From Roseiarcus sp963787135 (GTDB lineage: Bacteria; Pseudomonadota; Alphaproteobacteria; Rhizobiales; Beijerinckiaceae), in assembly GCA_963787135.1 (NCBI GenBank), contig CAWBBW010000016.1:1-64000 (forward strand): DNA of 64,000 nt, given 5' to 3'. Within the stretch, counting starts at the first letter, position 1, and each line of letters opens with the position of its first letter. Made by a program: the position numbers and the translations under genes. Positions 1 to 7,422 of the stretch are shown piece after piece. The notes under the pieces were generated by a model. The model did not search any database. It was not told the DNA's origin and was given only the letters and a program-made list of their open reading frames with translations.

Positions 1-60
1 ATTCGAACCCCTGACCTCTGCAGTGCGATTGCAGCGCTCTCCCATCTGAGCTACAGCCCC
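1..60 (-). tRNA. tRNA-Ala (anticodon CGC), 3' end beyond the window
   Basis: Read on the minus strand, the sequence begins with acceptor strand GGGGCTG and a GCTC/GAGC D-arm. A five-base-pair anticodon stem (CTGCA/TGCAG) encloses the loop ATCGCAC, giving anticodon CGC for alanine. The T-arm starts with AGGGGTTCGAAT, after which the window ends, so the acceptor 3' strand and any CCA are not visible. Confidence 0.93.
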
Positions 61-169
61 GTCGGGCGGGTCTTTACGTGCGCGCCCTTTCAGTGTCAAC
101 GGTTCCGGGGCGAAGGCTGGGCTCACGCTTCACGACGAGCGACGAGGCCTTGGGGCTTCAGGAGAATTC

Positions 170-460
170 ATGCGCGCGGTCCTCGACATCATCATGGTCG
201 CCCTCAATCTCTACACCTGGGTCATCATCGCAGGCGCCATTCTCTCCTGGCTGATCGCGTTCGGCGTGGTCAATATCCGCAACGACATCGTGCGTTCGGT
301 GTGGAATTTGTTTCTCGCCCTGACAGAGCCGTTCCTGCGGCCGATCCGCAATTTCCTGCCAAGCACCGGGGGCGTCGACATCTCCCCGATCATCCTCCTG
401 CTCGGCGTCATGCTGCTCGAGCGGATCATCATCTACTACATCTATCCGAACGTCTTCTGA
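170..460 (+). CDS. YggT family integral membrane protein
   Basis: This 96-residue protein has two hydrophobic segments (about residues 5-33 and 70-92) separated by a short loop with the family motif TEPFLRPIRNFLP. YggT proteins are small inner-membrane proteins of poorly defined function, linked in some bacteria to osmotic stress and cell-division site maintenance. The ATG is preceded by AGGAG five bases upstream, which fixes the start. The next gene begins 24 bases downstream, so the two may be cotranscribed. The family assignment is secure; a specific role cannot be given. Confidence 0.92.
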   Translation: MRAVLDIIMVALNLYTWVIIAGAILSWLIAFGVVNIRNDIVRSVWNLFLALTEPFLRPIRNFLPSTGGVDISPIILLLGVMLLERIIIYYIYPNVF

Positions 461-483
461 AGCGGCGACCGGAGCGCCCACCA

Positions 484-1533
484 ATGACCGCGGGCGGTCG
501 TTTTTTCGAGGATTTCCGGATCGGCGAGACGATCCGGCACGCGACCCCGCGGACGCTGACCGCCGGCGACGCCTCGCTCTATTCGGCGCTCTACGGGTCG
601 CGTTTCGCGCCGCAGAGCGCTGAGACGTTCGCCCAGGCGATCGGCTACCCCGCAAGCCCGATCGACGATCTGCTCGCCTTCCATATCGTGTTCGGCAAGA
701 CGGTGCCCGACATCTCGCTCAACGCCGTCGCCAACCTCGGTTATGCCGACTGCCGCTTTCTGAAACCCGTCTATCCGGGCGACACGCTCTCGTCCGTCTC
801 CGAGGTGATCGGCCGCAAGGAGAACTCGAACCGGCAGACCGGGGTCGTCTATGTGCGCTCGCGCGGGTTCAACCAGCGCGGCGAAACGGCGATCGAATAC
901 GTGCGCTGGGTGATGGTCAGGAAGCGCTCCCCCGAGGCGCCGGCGCCCGAAGCGCATCTGCCCGAGTTGCCCGAGGCGGTCTCCGTAGCCGACCTTGGCT
1001 CGGCTTGTCCGAATATCGACCGCGCCGCCTTCGATCTCGAGCTCAGCGGTTCGCCGTTCCGCTTCGAGGACTACGAGGCGGGCGCCAAAATCGACCACGC
1101 CGACGGGATGACCGTCGAGGAGGCCGAGCACATGATCGCGACCCGCCTTTACCAGAACACCGCCAAGGTCCACTTCAACCAGTTGAGCGAGGGGCAGGGG
1201 CGCTTCGGCCGCCGGCTCATCTATGGCGGCCACGTCATATCGCTCGCCCGGGCGCTGAGCTTCAACGGCCTCGCCAACGCGTTCCATATCGCGGCGATCA
1301 ACGGCGGCCGGCATGTCGCGCCCCTCTTCGCCGGCGACACGGTGTTCGCCTGGAGCGAGGTGATCGCAACGGCGGCGCTGCCCCGGCGCGACGACGTCGG
1401 CGCGCTGAGGCTGCGCACGGTCGCGACCAAGAACCGCCCCTGCTCCGATTTACCGCTGCGCCAGGGCGAGGGTTACGAGCCGAGCGTCGTGCTCGATCTC
1501 GATTACTGGGCGCTGATCCCGCGCCGGCCCTGA
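484..1533 (+). CDS. mch: Mesaconyl-CoA hydratase, tandem MaoC domains (ethylmalonyl-CoA pathway)
   Basis: The 349-residue protein starts with FFEDFRIGETIRHATPRTLT and contains ALYGSRFAPQSAETFA, both typical of 2-methylfumaryl-CoA (mesaconyl-C1-CoA) hydratase, EC 4.2.1.148. That enzyme hydrates mesaconyl-CoA to beta-methylmalyl-CoA in the ethylmalonyl-CoA pathway for acetyl-CoA assimilation. Two MaoC/hot-dog halves are visible, about residues 10-150 and 190-345. The ATG at 484 was chosen over upstream in-frame starts because it gives the N-terminus usual for the family. The next gene starts two bases after the stop. Other pathway genes are not in this window, so the pathway assignment rests on this protein's resemblance to characterised homologues. 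Confidence 0.87.
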   Translation: MTAGGRFFEDFRIGETIRHATPRTLTAGDASLYSALYGSRFAPQSAETFAQAIGYPASPIDDLLAFHIVFGKTVPDISLNAVANLGYADCRFLKPVYPGDTLSSVSEVIGRKENSNRQTGVVYVRSRGFNQRGETAIEYVRWVMVRKRSPEAPAPEAHLPELPEAVSVADLGSACPNIDRAAFDLELSGSPFRFEDYEAGAKIDHADGMTVEEAEHMIATRLYQNTAKVHFNQLSEGQGRFGRRLIYGGHVISLARALSFNGLANAFHIAAINGGRHVAPLFAGDTVFAWSEVIATAALPRRDDVGALRLRTVATKNRPCSDLPLRQGEGYEPSVVLDLDYWALIPRRP

Positions 1534-1535
1534 CC

Positions 1536-2147
1536 ATGCGGCTGCCGGCGGACGCAGTGTTGATCGTGATCGACCTGCAGGAGGCGATCGACGACCCGCG
1601 CTGGGGGCCGCGCAACAATCCCGGAGCCGAAGCGAATATCGCGGCCCTCATCGCCGCCTGGCGGGTGGAGGCGCTTCCCATCGTCCATATCCGGCACGAT
1701 TCGGTCGAACCGGGCTCGCCTTATGCGCCGGGCTCGCCCGGACATCGGTTCAAGGCCTCAGCCCTGCCGCTCGACAGCGAGTGTGTCATCGCAAAGACCG
1801 CCAACAGCGCCTTCGTCGGCACGGCGCTCGAGGCCCTGCTCGACGAATTCGGCGCGACGACGCTGGTGCTGTGCGGCGTCCTGACCCCGAATTCGCTCGA
1901 AGCGACAGCGCGCCACGCCGGCAATCTCGGCTATCAGGCTTTCGTCGTCGCCGACGCCTCATGGGCGGTCGACAAGGTCGATCTCCGCGGCAGGCGCTGG
2001 CCCGCGGAGGACGTGCATGCGCTTTCGCTCGCCCATCTTCACGGCGAATACGCGACAATCGTCGACACGAACGAAACGCTGGCGGCGGCGGCGATGGCGA
2101 AGGCCCGTCAGCGGCTGAAAGAAGAGCGATTTCGCGGCGAGGCTTGA
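1536..2147 (+). CDS. Isochorismatase-fold cysteine-hydrolase family protein with Cys replaced by Ser
   Basis: The 203-residue protein has the isochorismatase-like fold: VIDLQ near residue 13 supplies the usual Asp and IAKTANSAF supplies Lys87. The family motif GVxTxxCVExTA appears as GVLTPNSLEATA, so the nucleophilic cysteine position is Ser120. Cysteine hydrolases of this fold (nicotinamidases, N-carbamoylsarcosine amidases) need the cysteine, whereas true isochorismatases such as EntB and PhzD lack it. No siderophore or phenazine genes are nearby, so the substrate is unknown. The gene starts two bases after the mesaconyl-CoA hydratase stop and is probably cotranscribed with it. Confidence 0.82.
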   Translation: MRLPADAVLIVIDLQEAIDDPRWGPRNNPGAEANIAALIAAWRVEALPIVHIRHDSVEPGSPYAPGSPGHRFKASALPLDSECVIAKTANSAFVGTALEALLDEFGATTLVLCGVLTPNSLEATARHAGNLGYQAFVVADASWAVDKVDLRGRRWPAEDVHALSLAHLHGEYATIVDTNETLAAAAMAKARQRLKEERFRGEA

Positions 2148-2217
2148 GCCAGGCCGAGGTTTTCCGCTCCATCCGCCCTTGCATCGGGCAGCGCGATGCG
2201 GCAAAACGGACCTTCTT

Positions 2218-2293
2218 AGGAGTGTAGCTCAATTGGTAGAGCACCGGTCTCCAAAACCGGGGGTTGCGAGTTCGAGTCTCGCCTCTCCTGCCA
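2218..2293 (+). tRNA. tRNA-Trp (CCA anticodon), CCA tail encoded
   Basis: The cloverleaf is 76 bases: acceptor AGGAGTG, D-arm GCTC/GAGC, anticodon stem CCGGT/ACCGG enclosing CTCCAAA (anticodon CCA, tryptophan), T-arm GCGAGTTCGAGTCTCGC, and an encoded CCA. One T-T mismatch lies at acceptor position 6. Confidence 0.96.
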
Positions 2294-2309
2294 TCGCCTC
2301 AAGGCGATT

Positions 2310-2383
2310 GCGGGCGTAGTTCAATGGTAGAACGGAAGCTTCCCAAGCTTCATACGAGGGTTCGATTCCCTTCGCCCGCTCCA
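2310..2383 (+). tRNA. tRNA-Gly (CCC anticodon), CCA tail encoded
   Basis: The cloverleaf is 74 bases with acceptor GCGGGCG pairing to CGCCCGC. The anticodon stem GAAGC/GCTTC encloses TTCCCAA, giving anticodon CCC for glycine. The T-arm is AGGGTTCGATTCCCT and CCA is encoded. It lies 16 bases after tRNA-Trp, so both are probably processed from one transcript. Confidence 0.96.
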
Positions 2384-2442
2384 GGCCCTTGCGACGGGGC
2401 CGGACAAGAGAAATTGTAAATTGTATTAAATGTGAAGTCGGG

Positions 2443-2502
2443 CGTCGTTATCGCGAGCGAAGCGTGGCGATCCAGTGGGCTCCTCCGTCATCGCCGGGCC
2501 GG
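2443..2502 (+). repeat. Degenerate dispersed repeat of the GCGAGCGAAGCG-GATCCAG type
   Basis: The stretch contains TCGCGAGCGAAGCGTGGCGA followed by TCCAG and, further on, CGTCATCGCCGGGCC. This resembles a palindromic dispersed repeat that is common in alphaproteobacterial intergenic regions (GCGAGCGAAGCGAAGCAATCCAG type). It fills most of the gap between tRNA-Gly and the NIPSNAP gene. The assignment is by recollection of the pattern; only one copy is present in the window. Confidence 0.4.
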
Positions 2503-2561
2503 CCATGACGACGTTGAAGTTGGAGCGGCTCTGCCGCAGTCGGTTGTGAAGGATTTTGGCG

Positions 2562-2888
2562 ATGATTTACGAACTGCGCGTGTATCGGGTGTTGCCGGGC
2601 CGAATGCCCAATATGCTGGCCCAATTCAGGGACCACACGGTCAAGATTTGGGAAAGCCACGGCATCCGTGCTCTCGGCTTTTGGACCACGCTCGTCGGCG
2701 AATCCAATAATGACCTGACCTACATCATTCCGTGGGAATCCCTGGCGGAGCGCGAAACGAAGTGGACTGCGTTCGTGAACGATCCCGCCTGGCACAAGGC
2801 CCGCGACGACAGTGAGCGCGATGGCCCCATCGTCGCGACTCTCCGCAACGAGTTTCTGACGCCAACCGACTTCTCCGCGCTGAAATAG
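2562..2888 (+). CDS. NIPSNAP family protein
   Basis: The 108-residue protein begins MIYELRVYRVLPGRMPN, the standard opening of NIPSNAP proteins (a dimeric alpha/beta-barrel fold). GFWTTLVGESNNDLTYI and a WESLAERETKW motif follow in the expected order. Function is unknown; bacterial members are often found beside catabolic genes, which is not obviously so here. The ATG at 2562 is preferred to a TTG six bases upstream because AAGGA lies eight bases before it. The gene stands alone between the tRNA pair and murC. Confidence 0.88.
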   Translation: MIYELRVYRVLPGRMPNMLAQFRDHTVKIWESHGIRALGFWTTLVGESNNDLTYIIPWESLAERETKWTAFVNDPAWHKARDDSERDGPIVATLRNEFLTPTDFSALK

Positions 2889-3053
2889 GTCGCGCGCTTC
2901 CCGGCAACCAGGCGAAGGGAGGACGTTCGGCGAGGCGCAGGGTGCGATCCAGCCCCCTGACCGCCCCATTTCCCAAATCGCCCGAACTGCCCTATTCCCT
3001 CCCGCTCATGAGTCGGGGCCGGTCCATCGCCCGCGCGGGAGCCTCCAGAAGCC

Positions 3054-4463
3054 ATGAAACTGCCGAATGAGATCGGCCCCATTCACTTCGTCGGCATCGG
3101 CGGCATCGGCATGTCCGGCATCGCGGAAGTGCTGATCAACCTTGGCCACGACGTCCAGGGTTCGGACGCGAGCGACAACGCGAACGTCAAGCGCCTGCGC
3201 GAGCATGGGGCGAAGGTGTTCGTCGGCCATGACGCCGCCAATTTGGGAAAAGCGGCCGTGGTCGTCGTCTCGAGCGCGGTCAAGCGCGACAATCCGGAAC
3301 TCGTCGCGGCGCGCGCGCGCCGCATTCCGGTGGTGCGGCGCGCCGAAATGCTCGCCGAACTGATGCGGCTCAAGCAATGCGTCGCGGTCGCCGGAACGCA
3401 CGGCAAGACGACGACGACCTCGCTCGTGGCGACGCTGCTCGACGCCGCCGGTCTCGATCCGACCGTCATCAACGGCGGGATCATCAACGCCTATGGAACC
3501 AATGCACGGCTCGGCGCCGGCGACTGGATGGTGGTCGAGGCCGACGAGAGCGACGGCACTTTCCTGAAGCTGCCCGCCGACGTGGCCGTCGTGACCAATG
3601 TCGACCCGGAGCATCTCGACCACTTCAAGACCTTCGATGCGATCAAGGAGGCGTTTTACACCTTCGTCGAAAATCTGCCCTTCTATGGTTTCGCCGTGAT
3701 GTGTCTCGATCATCCGACCGTCCAGGAGCTCGTGGGCCGTATCGAGGACCGCCGGGTCATGACCTACGGCGAGAACCCTCAGGCCGACGTTCGCCTCATG
3801 GATGTCGACCTGACCGGCGGCCTGACCCGGTTTTCGGTGCTGATTCGTGAGCGCCCGACCGGCCAGGCGACCTATATCGACAACCTCGTCCTGCCGATGC
3901 CCGGCCGGCATAACGCGCTCAACGCCACGGCGGCGATCGCGGTCGCGCACCAACTCGGCGCCTCGGTCGAGGTCATTCGCAAAGCGATAGGCGCCTTCGG
4001 CGGCGTCAGGCGGCGCTTCACCCGCACCGGCGAGTGGAACGGAGTCGCGATCTACGATGACTACGGCCATCATCCGGTCGAAATCGCCGCCGTGCTCAAG
4101 GCGGCGCGGGCCGCGACCAGCGGCAAGGTGATCGCCGTCGTGCAGCCGCACCGCTACACGCGCCTGGCGTCGCTGTTCGACGCCTTCGCCACCTGTTTCA
4201 ACGACGCCGACAGCGTCATTGTCGCAGACGTCTACCCTGCCGGAGAGGCCCCGATCGAGGGCGCGAACAGCAAGGCGCTCGTGGCCGCGATCGGCGCTCA
4301 CGGCCATCGGCACGCGCTCGCGCTCCCCTCGCCTGAGAAGCTAGCCCCGCTTGTCCACTCGCTCGCTCGGCCCGGCGACTTCGTCGTTCTGCTCGGCGCC
4401 GGCTCGATCACCCAATGGGCCTATGCGCTGCCGGGCGAACTCGCCGCGCTCGACCGCCCCTGA
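3054..4463 (+). CDS. murC: UDP-N-acetylmuramate--L-alanine ligase
   Basis: MurC adds L-alanine to UDP-N-acetylmuramic acid in the cytoplasm, the first amino-acid step of the peptidoglycan stem (EC 6.3.2.8). The 469-residue protein has the N-terminal UDP-binding glycine loop FVGIGGIGMSGIAEVL (residues 12-27), the Mur-ligase P-loop GTHGKTTTTS near residue 116, and the central motif VEADESDGTFL. Length is normal. It is the first division/cell-wall gene here: murG, usually just upstream, is absent and the 165 bases before it hold no gene. murB starts 14 bases after its stop. Confidence 0.97.
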   Translation: MKLPNEIGPIHFVGIGGIGMSGIAEVLINLGHDVQGSDASDNANVKRLREHGAKVFVGHDAANLGKAAVVVVSSAVKRDNPELVAARARRIPVVRRAEMLAELMRLKQCVAVAGTHGKTTTTSLVATLLDAAGLDPTVINGGIINAYGTNARLGAGDWMVVEADESDGTFLKLPADVAVVTNVDPEHLDHFKTFDAIKEAFYTFVENLPFYGFAVMCLDHPTVQELVGRIEDRRVMTYGENPQADVRLMDVDLTGGLTRFSVLIRERPTGQATYIDNLVLPMPGRHNALNATAAIAVAHQLGASVEVIRKAIGAFGGVRRRFTRTGEWNGVAIYDDYGHHPVEIAAVLKAARAATSGKVIAVVQPHRYTRLASLFDAFATCFNDADSVIVADVYPAGEAPIEGANSKALVAAIGAHGHRHALALPSPEKLAPLVHSLARPGDFVVLLGAGSITQWAYALPGELAALDRP

Positions 4464-4477
4464 GGCTCGCGGGTCGC

Positions 4478-5407
4478 ATGACGTTTCCGGATATCTCCGG
4501 CGATCTGAAGGCGCTCGCGCCCGGCTTGCGCGGGCGCCTCGTGGTCAACGCCCCGATCGGCGAGACGACATGGTTTCGGGTCGGCGGCCTGGCGCAGGCC
4601 CTGTTCTCGCCGGCCGACGAGGACGATCTCGCCCGTCTTATGAGCGCGCTGCCGCCCGCGATTCCGGTCACGACGATCGGCCTCGGCTCGAACCTCATCG
4701 TGCGCGACGGCGGCGTTGAAGGCGTCGTGATCCGCCTTGGCGGCCGGGCTTTCAATGCGATCGACGTCATGGACGACTTCCGCGTGATCGCGGGCGCAGC
4801 TGCGCCCGACCAGTTCGTCGCCAAGGCGGCCGCGACCGCAGGCGTCGACGGCCTCGCCTTCTTGCGTGGCGTCCCAGGGTCGATCGGGGGCGCCCTTCGC
4901 ATGAACGCGGGGGCCCACGGCGGCGAGACCAGGGACGTGCTGATCGAGGCGCAGGGCGTCGACCGCTCAGGGGTCAGGCGCGTCTTCTCGAACGCCGAAA
5001 TGGGCTTCTCCTATCGCCACTGTTCTGCTCCTGAAGACGTCATCTTCACGCGCGCTGCGTTTCGGGGCCGGCCGGGCGATCCGGCCGGGATCGAAGCGGA
5101 AATGGAGCGAATTACTCGTGCACGCGAAGCCTCTCAGCCGATCCGGGAGAAGACCGGCGGCTCGACGTTCAAGAACCCGCCCGGGCGAAAGGCCTGGGAG
5201 CTGATCGACAAGGCCGGATGCCGGGGCCTCACGGTCGGCGACGCGCAGGTTTCGACTATGCATTGCAACTTTCTCATTAACCGCGGCACGGCGAGCGCCG
5301 CCGACCTCGAAGCGCTTGGCGAGGAAGTGCGCCGCCGCGTGCTCGAGACGGGCGGGGTCGCGCTCGAATGGGAAATCAGGCGCATCGGAAAGGCAGCGTC
5401 GACATAA
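4478..5407 (+). CDS. murB: UDP-N-acetylenolpyruvoylglucosamine reductase
   Basis: MurB is the FAD- and NADPH-dependent reductase that completes UDP-N-acetylmuramic acid after MurA (EC 1.3.1.98). The 309-residue protein shows TTWFRVGG and LGSNLIVRDGG in the FAD-binding domain, then GVPGSIGGALRMNAGAHG, the active-site region FSYRHC, and GSTFKNPPG near the C-terminus. These are features of type II MurB proteins. The ATG at 4478 removes a non-conserved N-terminal extension. The gene follows murC by 14 bases and presumably shares its transcript. Confidence 0.97.
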   Translation: MTFPDISGDLKALAPGLRGRLVVNAPIGETTWFRVGGLAQALFSPADEDDLARLMSALPPAIPVTTIGLGSNLIVRDGGVEGVVIRLGGRAFNAIDVMDDFRVIAGAAAPDQFVAKAAATAGVDGLAFLRGVPGSIGGALRMNAGAHGGETRDVLIEAQGVDRSGVRRVFSNAEMGFSYRHCSAPEDVIFTRAAFRGRPGDPAGIEAEMERITRAREASQPIREKTGGSTFKNPPGRKAWELIDKAGCRGLTVGDAQVSTMHCNFLINRGTASAADLEALGEEVRRRVLETGGVALEWEIRRIGKAAST

Positions 5408-5494
5408 GCGCGCGGCGGCGCCGCAGCGACAGCTCCCTATCAGCCTGCAGCGACGCTGTTTTTTGCAACCTTTCCCGCGATCACACCGCGCAGG

Positions 5495-5509
5495 TTAACG
5501 CTTCGTTAA
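5495..5509. promoter_or_regulatory. CtrA-type box TTAA-N7-TTAA upstream of ddl-ftsQA
   Basis: TTAACGCTTCGTTAA matches the full CtrA consensus (two TTAA half-sites spaced by seven bases). It lies 64 bases before the ddl start in the only substantial gap between murB and ftsA; a further TTAA occurs at about 5531. CtrA is the cell-cycle master regulator of alphaproteobacteria and is known to control division genes. Binding here is inferred from sequence only. Confidence 0.6.
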
Positions 5510-5572
5510 GGCGCGCGACTTAGTCCTGCCTTAACTCTGCTCTTTGGCGGATCGTTAGGGAAATGGCGGGCG

Positions 5573-6493
5573 ATGAAGCATGTCGCGGTGCTGATGGGCG
5601 GCTGGTCGGCGGAGCGTCCGGTTTCGCTGAATTCCGGCCGCGGCTGCGCCGACGCGCTCGAATTGCAGGGCTACCGGGTGACGCGGATCGACGTCGACCG
5701 GTCGATCGCCGACACCCTCGCCAGGTTGAAGCCCGATGTCGCTTTCAACGCACTGCACGGGCGCGTTGGGGAAGACGGGACCATTCAGGGCGTGCTCGAG
5801 ATTCTTCGTATTCCCTATACCCACTCCGGCGTCTTGGCCTCAGCCCTTGCCGCGCAGAAGGATCTTGCGAAGGTGATCCTGCACGCGGCGGGGGTTCCCG
5901 TTCCCCATGGGATTACGATTGATCGGCACGAGGCTGCGCGCCGCCACGCGATGGCGCCGCCCTATGTGCTCAAGCCGATAAACGAAGGCTCGTCGCTTGG
6001 GGTCGTGATCGTCAAGGAGGATCGGGCCCATCCACCGCAGGAAGTCGGCCGGGAAGACTGGCCTTACGGCGATCTGATTCTGGCTGAGCAATTCGTCGAC
6101 GGCAAGGAGTTGACCTGCGCCGCAATGGGCGAGCGGGTCTTGGGGGTCATCGAAATACAGCCGGTTTCCGAAGCGTTCTACGGATATGACGCAAAATACG
6201 CCAAGGGCGGCTCAAAGCATATCCTGCCGGCAAAACTTAAACCGAATATTTACCATAAGGTCCAAGACTTGACCTTGAGAGCGCATCGGGCGCTGGGGTG
6301 CCGCGGAGTGAGCCGCGCCGACTTCCGGTTCGATGAAACGAAAGGCGAAGAGGGCGAGCTCGTGTGTCTCGAAGTCAACACCCAGCCCGGCATGACGGAA
6401 ACGTCGCTCGTGCCGGAAATGGCGGCCCACGCGGGCCTGTCGTTCGGCGAGCTGGTCGCCTGGATGGTGGAGGACGCGTCGTGCGACCGCTGA
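5573..6493 (+). CDS. ddl: D-alanine--D-alanine ligase
   Basis: The enzyme joins two D-alanines for the peptidoglycan stem terminus (EC 6.3.2.4). The 306-residue protein has the N-terminal motif VLMGGWSAERPVSLNSG and LHGRVGEDGTIQG, then the ATP-grasp signature regions YVLKPINEGSSLGV and VNTQPGMTETSL near the end. Length and motifs fit DdlB. Its last 13 bases overlap the start of ftsQ. The upstream CtrA-type box suggests that ddl is the first gene of the ddl-ftsQ-ftsA unit. Confidence 0.97.
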   Translation: MKHVAVLMGGWSAERPVSLNSGRGCADALELQGYRVTRIDVDRSIADTLARLKPDVAFNALHGRVGEDGTIQGVLEILRIPYTHSGVLASALAAQKDLAKVILHAAGVPVPHGITIDRHEAARRHAMAPPYVLKPINEGSSLGVVIVKEDRAHPPQEVGREDWPYGDLILAEQFVDGKELTCAAMGERVLGVIEIQPVSEAFYGYDAKYAKGGSKHILPAKLKPNIYHKVQDLTLRAHRALGCRGVSRADFRFDETKGEEGELVCLEVNTQPGMTETSLVPEMAAHAGLSFGELVAWMVEDASCDR

Positions 6494-7422
6494 GCCAGGC
6501 GTTCGTCTGGGGCCCGGCCGCAACCCCTGTGATGGCCGGCTTCCCGATCGCGGCCACGCCGCATAAAGTCGTGCTGCGGGGCGAGCGTTCCGCGCGGGGG
6601 CCACTGCGCTGGCGCCTTTCCCTCGATCGCCCGCCCTCGATCGCGCTCGAAATTGCGCTGACGCTCGCCGTCCTCGTCGGGGCCGCGGCGCTCGGCGCGG
6701 AGCGCGGCGGGCAACTTGACGATTTCGTCGCGCGCTACGGCGGACTGGGCGATTTCGTCGCGCGCACCCTCGGCTTCGGCGTCGACGTCGTCACGGTGTC
6801 CGGCGCCATCCATCTGAGCGAGCAGCAAATCCTGACGATCGCCGGGATCAGCTCAAAGGACTCGCTGCCGTTTTTTGACGTCGCCGCCGCGCGCTCGCGG
6901 CTGGAGGCCGATCCGCTCGTCAAGCAGGCCAGCGTGCGCAAACTCTATCCGCACCAGATCGTGGTCGAAATCGTCGAGCGCACCCCCTACGGTCTTTGGC
7001 AAAAGGACGGACAGGTGCGTGCAATCGCCGCCGACGGCGCAGCGATCGATGAGGCGCAGGACGGGCGGTATGTCGACCTGCCGTTTGTCGTCGGAGAGGG
7101 CGCAAACCAGCGGATCCGCGAATTTGTCGCCCTTGTGGACGCGATGGACGAGCTCAAGCCGCGAGTCGAGGCAGGCGTACTGGTTGACCAGCGCCGGTGG
7201 AATTTGAAGCTGAAGTCGGGCGTCGACATCAAGCTTCCCGAATCCGATCCGCAAGCGGCGATTGCGACGCTGCTCCGCCTCCAGCGCGAGCAGCGCATCC
7301 TCGAGCGCGACGTTCTGGCGCTCGATTTCCGCGTGCCGGGCCGCGTGTTCGTGCGGTTGTCTGAGGAGGCGGCGGCCGCCTGGGCGGATGCGCACGCGCC
7401 GAAGAAGGCGGCCCAGCCATGA
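6481..7422 (+). CDS. ftsQ: Cell division protein FtsQ
   Basis: FtsQ is a bitopic inner-membrane divisome protein that links early and late division proteins through its periplasmic domain. The predicted 313-residue product has a basic cytoplasmic tail, a hydrophobic segment at about residues 55-75, and a POTRA domain beginning VVTVSGAIHLSEQQIL. The FtsQ domain follows, with RKLYPHQIVVEIVERTPYG. The GTG at 6481 overlaps the ddl end by 13 bases; an alternative ATG at 6532 would shorten the cytoplasmic tail. ftsA overlaps its 3' end by four bases. Confidence 0.94.
   Translation: MRPLSQAFVWGPAATPVMAGFPIAATPHKVVLRGERSARGPLRWRLSLDRPPSIALEIALTLAVLVGAAALGAERGGQLDDFVARYGGLGDFVARTLGFGVDVVTVSGAIHLSEQQILTIAGISSKDSLPFFDVAAARSRLEADPLVKQASVRKLYPHQIVVEIVERTPYGLWQKDGQVRAIAADGAAIDEAQDGRYVDLPFVVGEGANQRIREFVALVDAMDELKPRVEAGVLVDQRRWNLKLKSGVDIKLPESDPQAAIATLLRLQREQRILERDVLALDFRVPGRVFVRLSEEAAAAWADAHAPKKAAQP

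Noticed and set aside
2218..3053. Possible genomic-island junction beside the tRNA-Trp/tRNA-Gly pair
   Set aside because: No integrase, no repeated tRNA 3' end and no foreign-looking genes nearby; the following genes are housekeeping.
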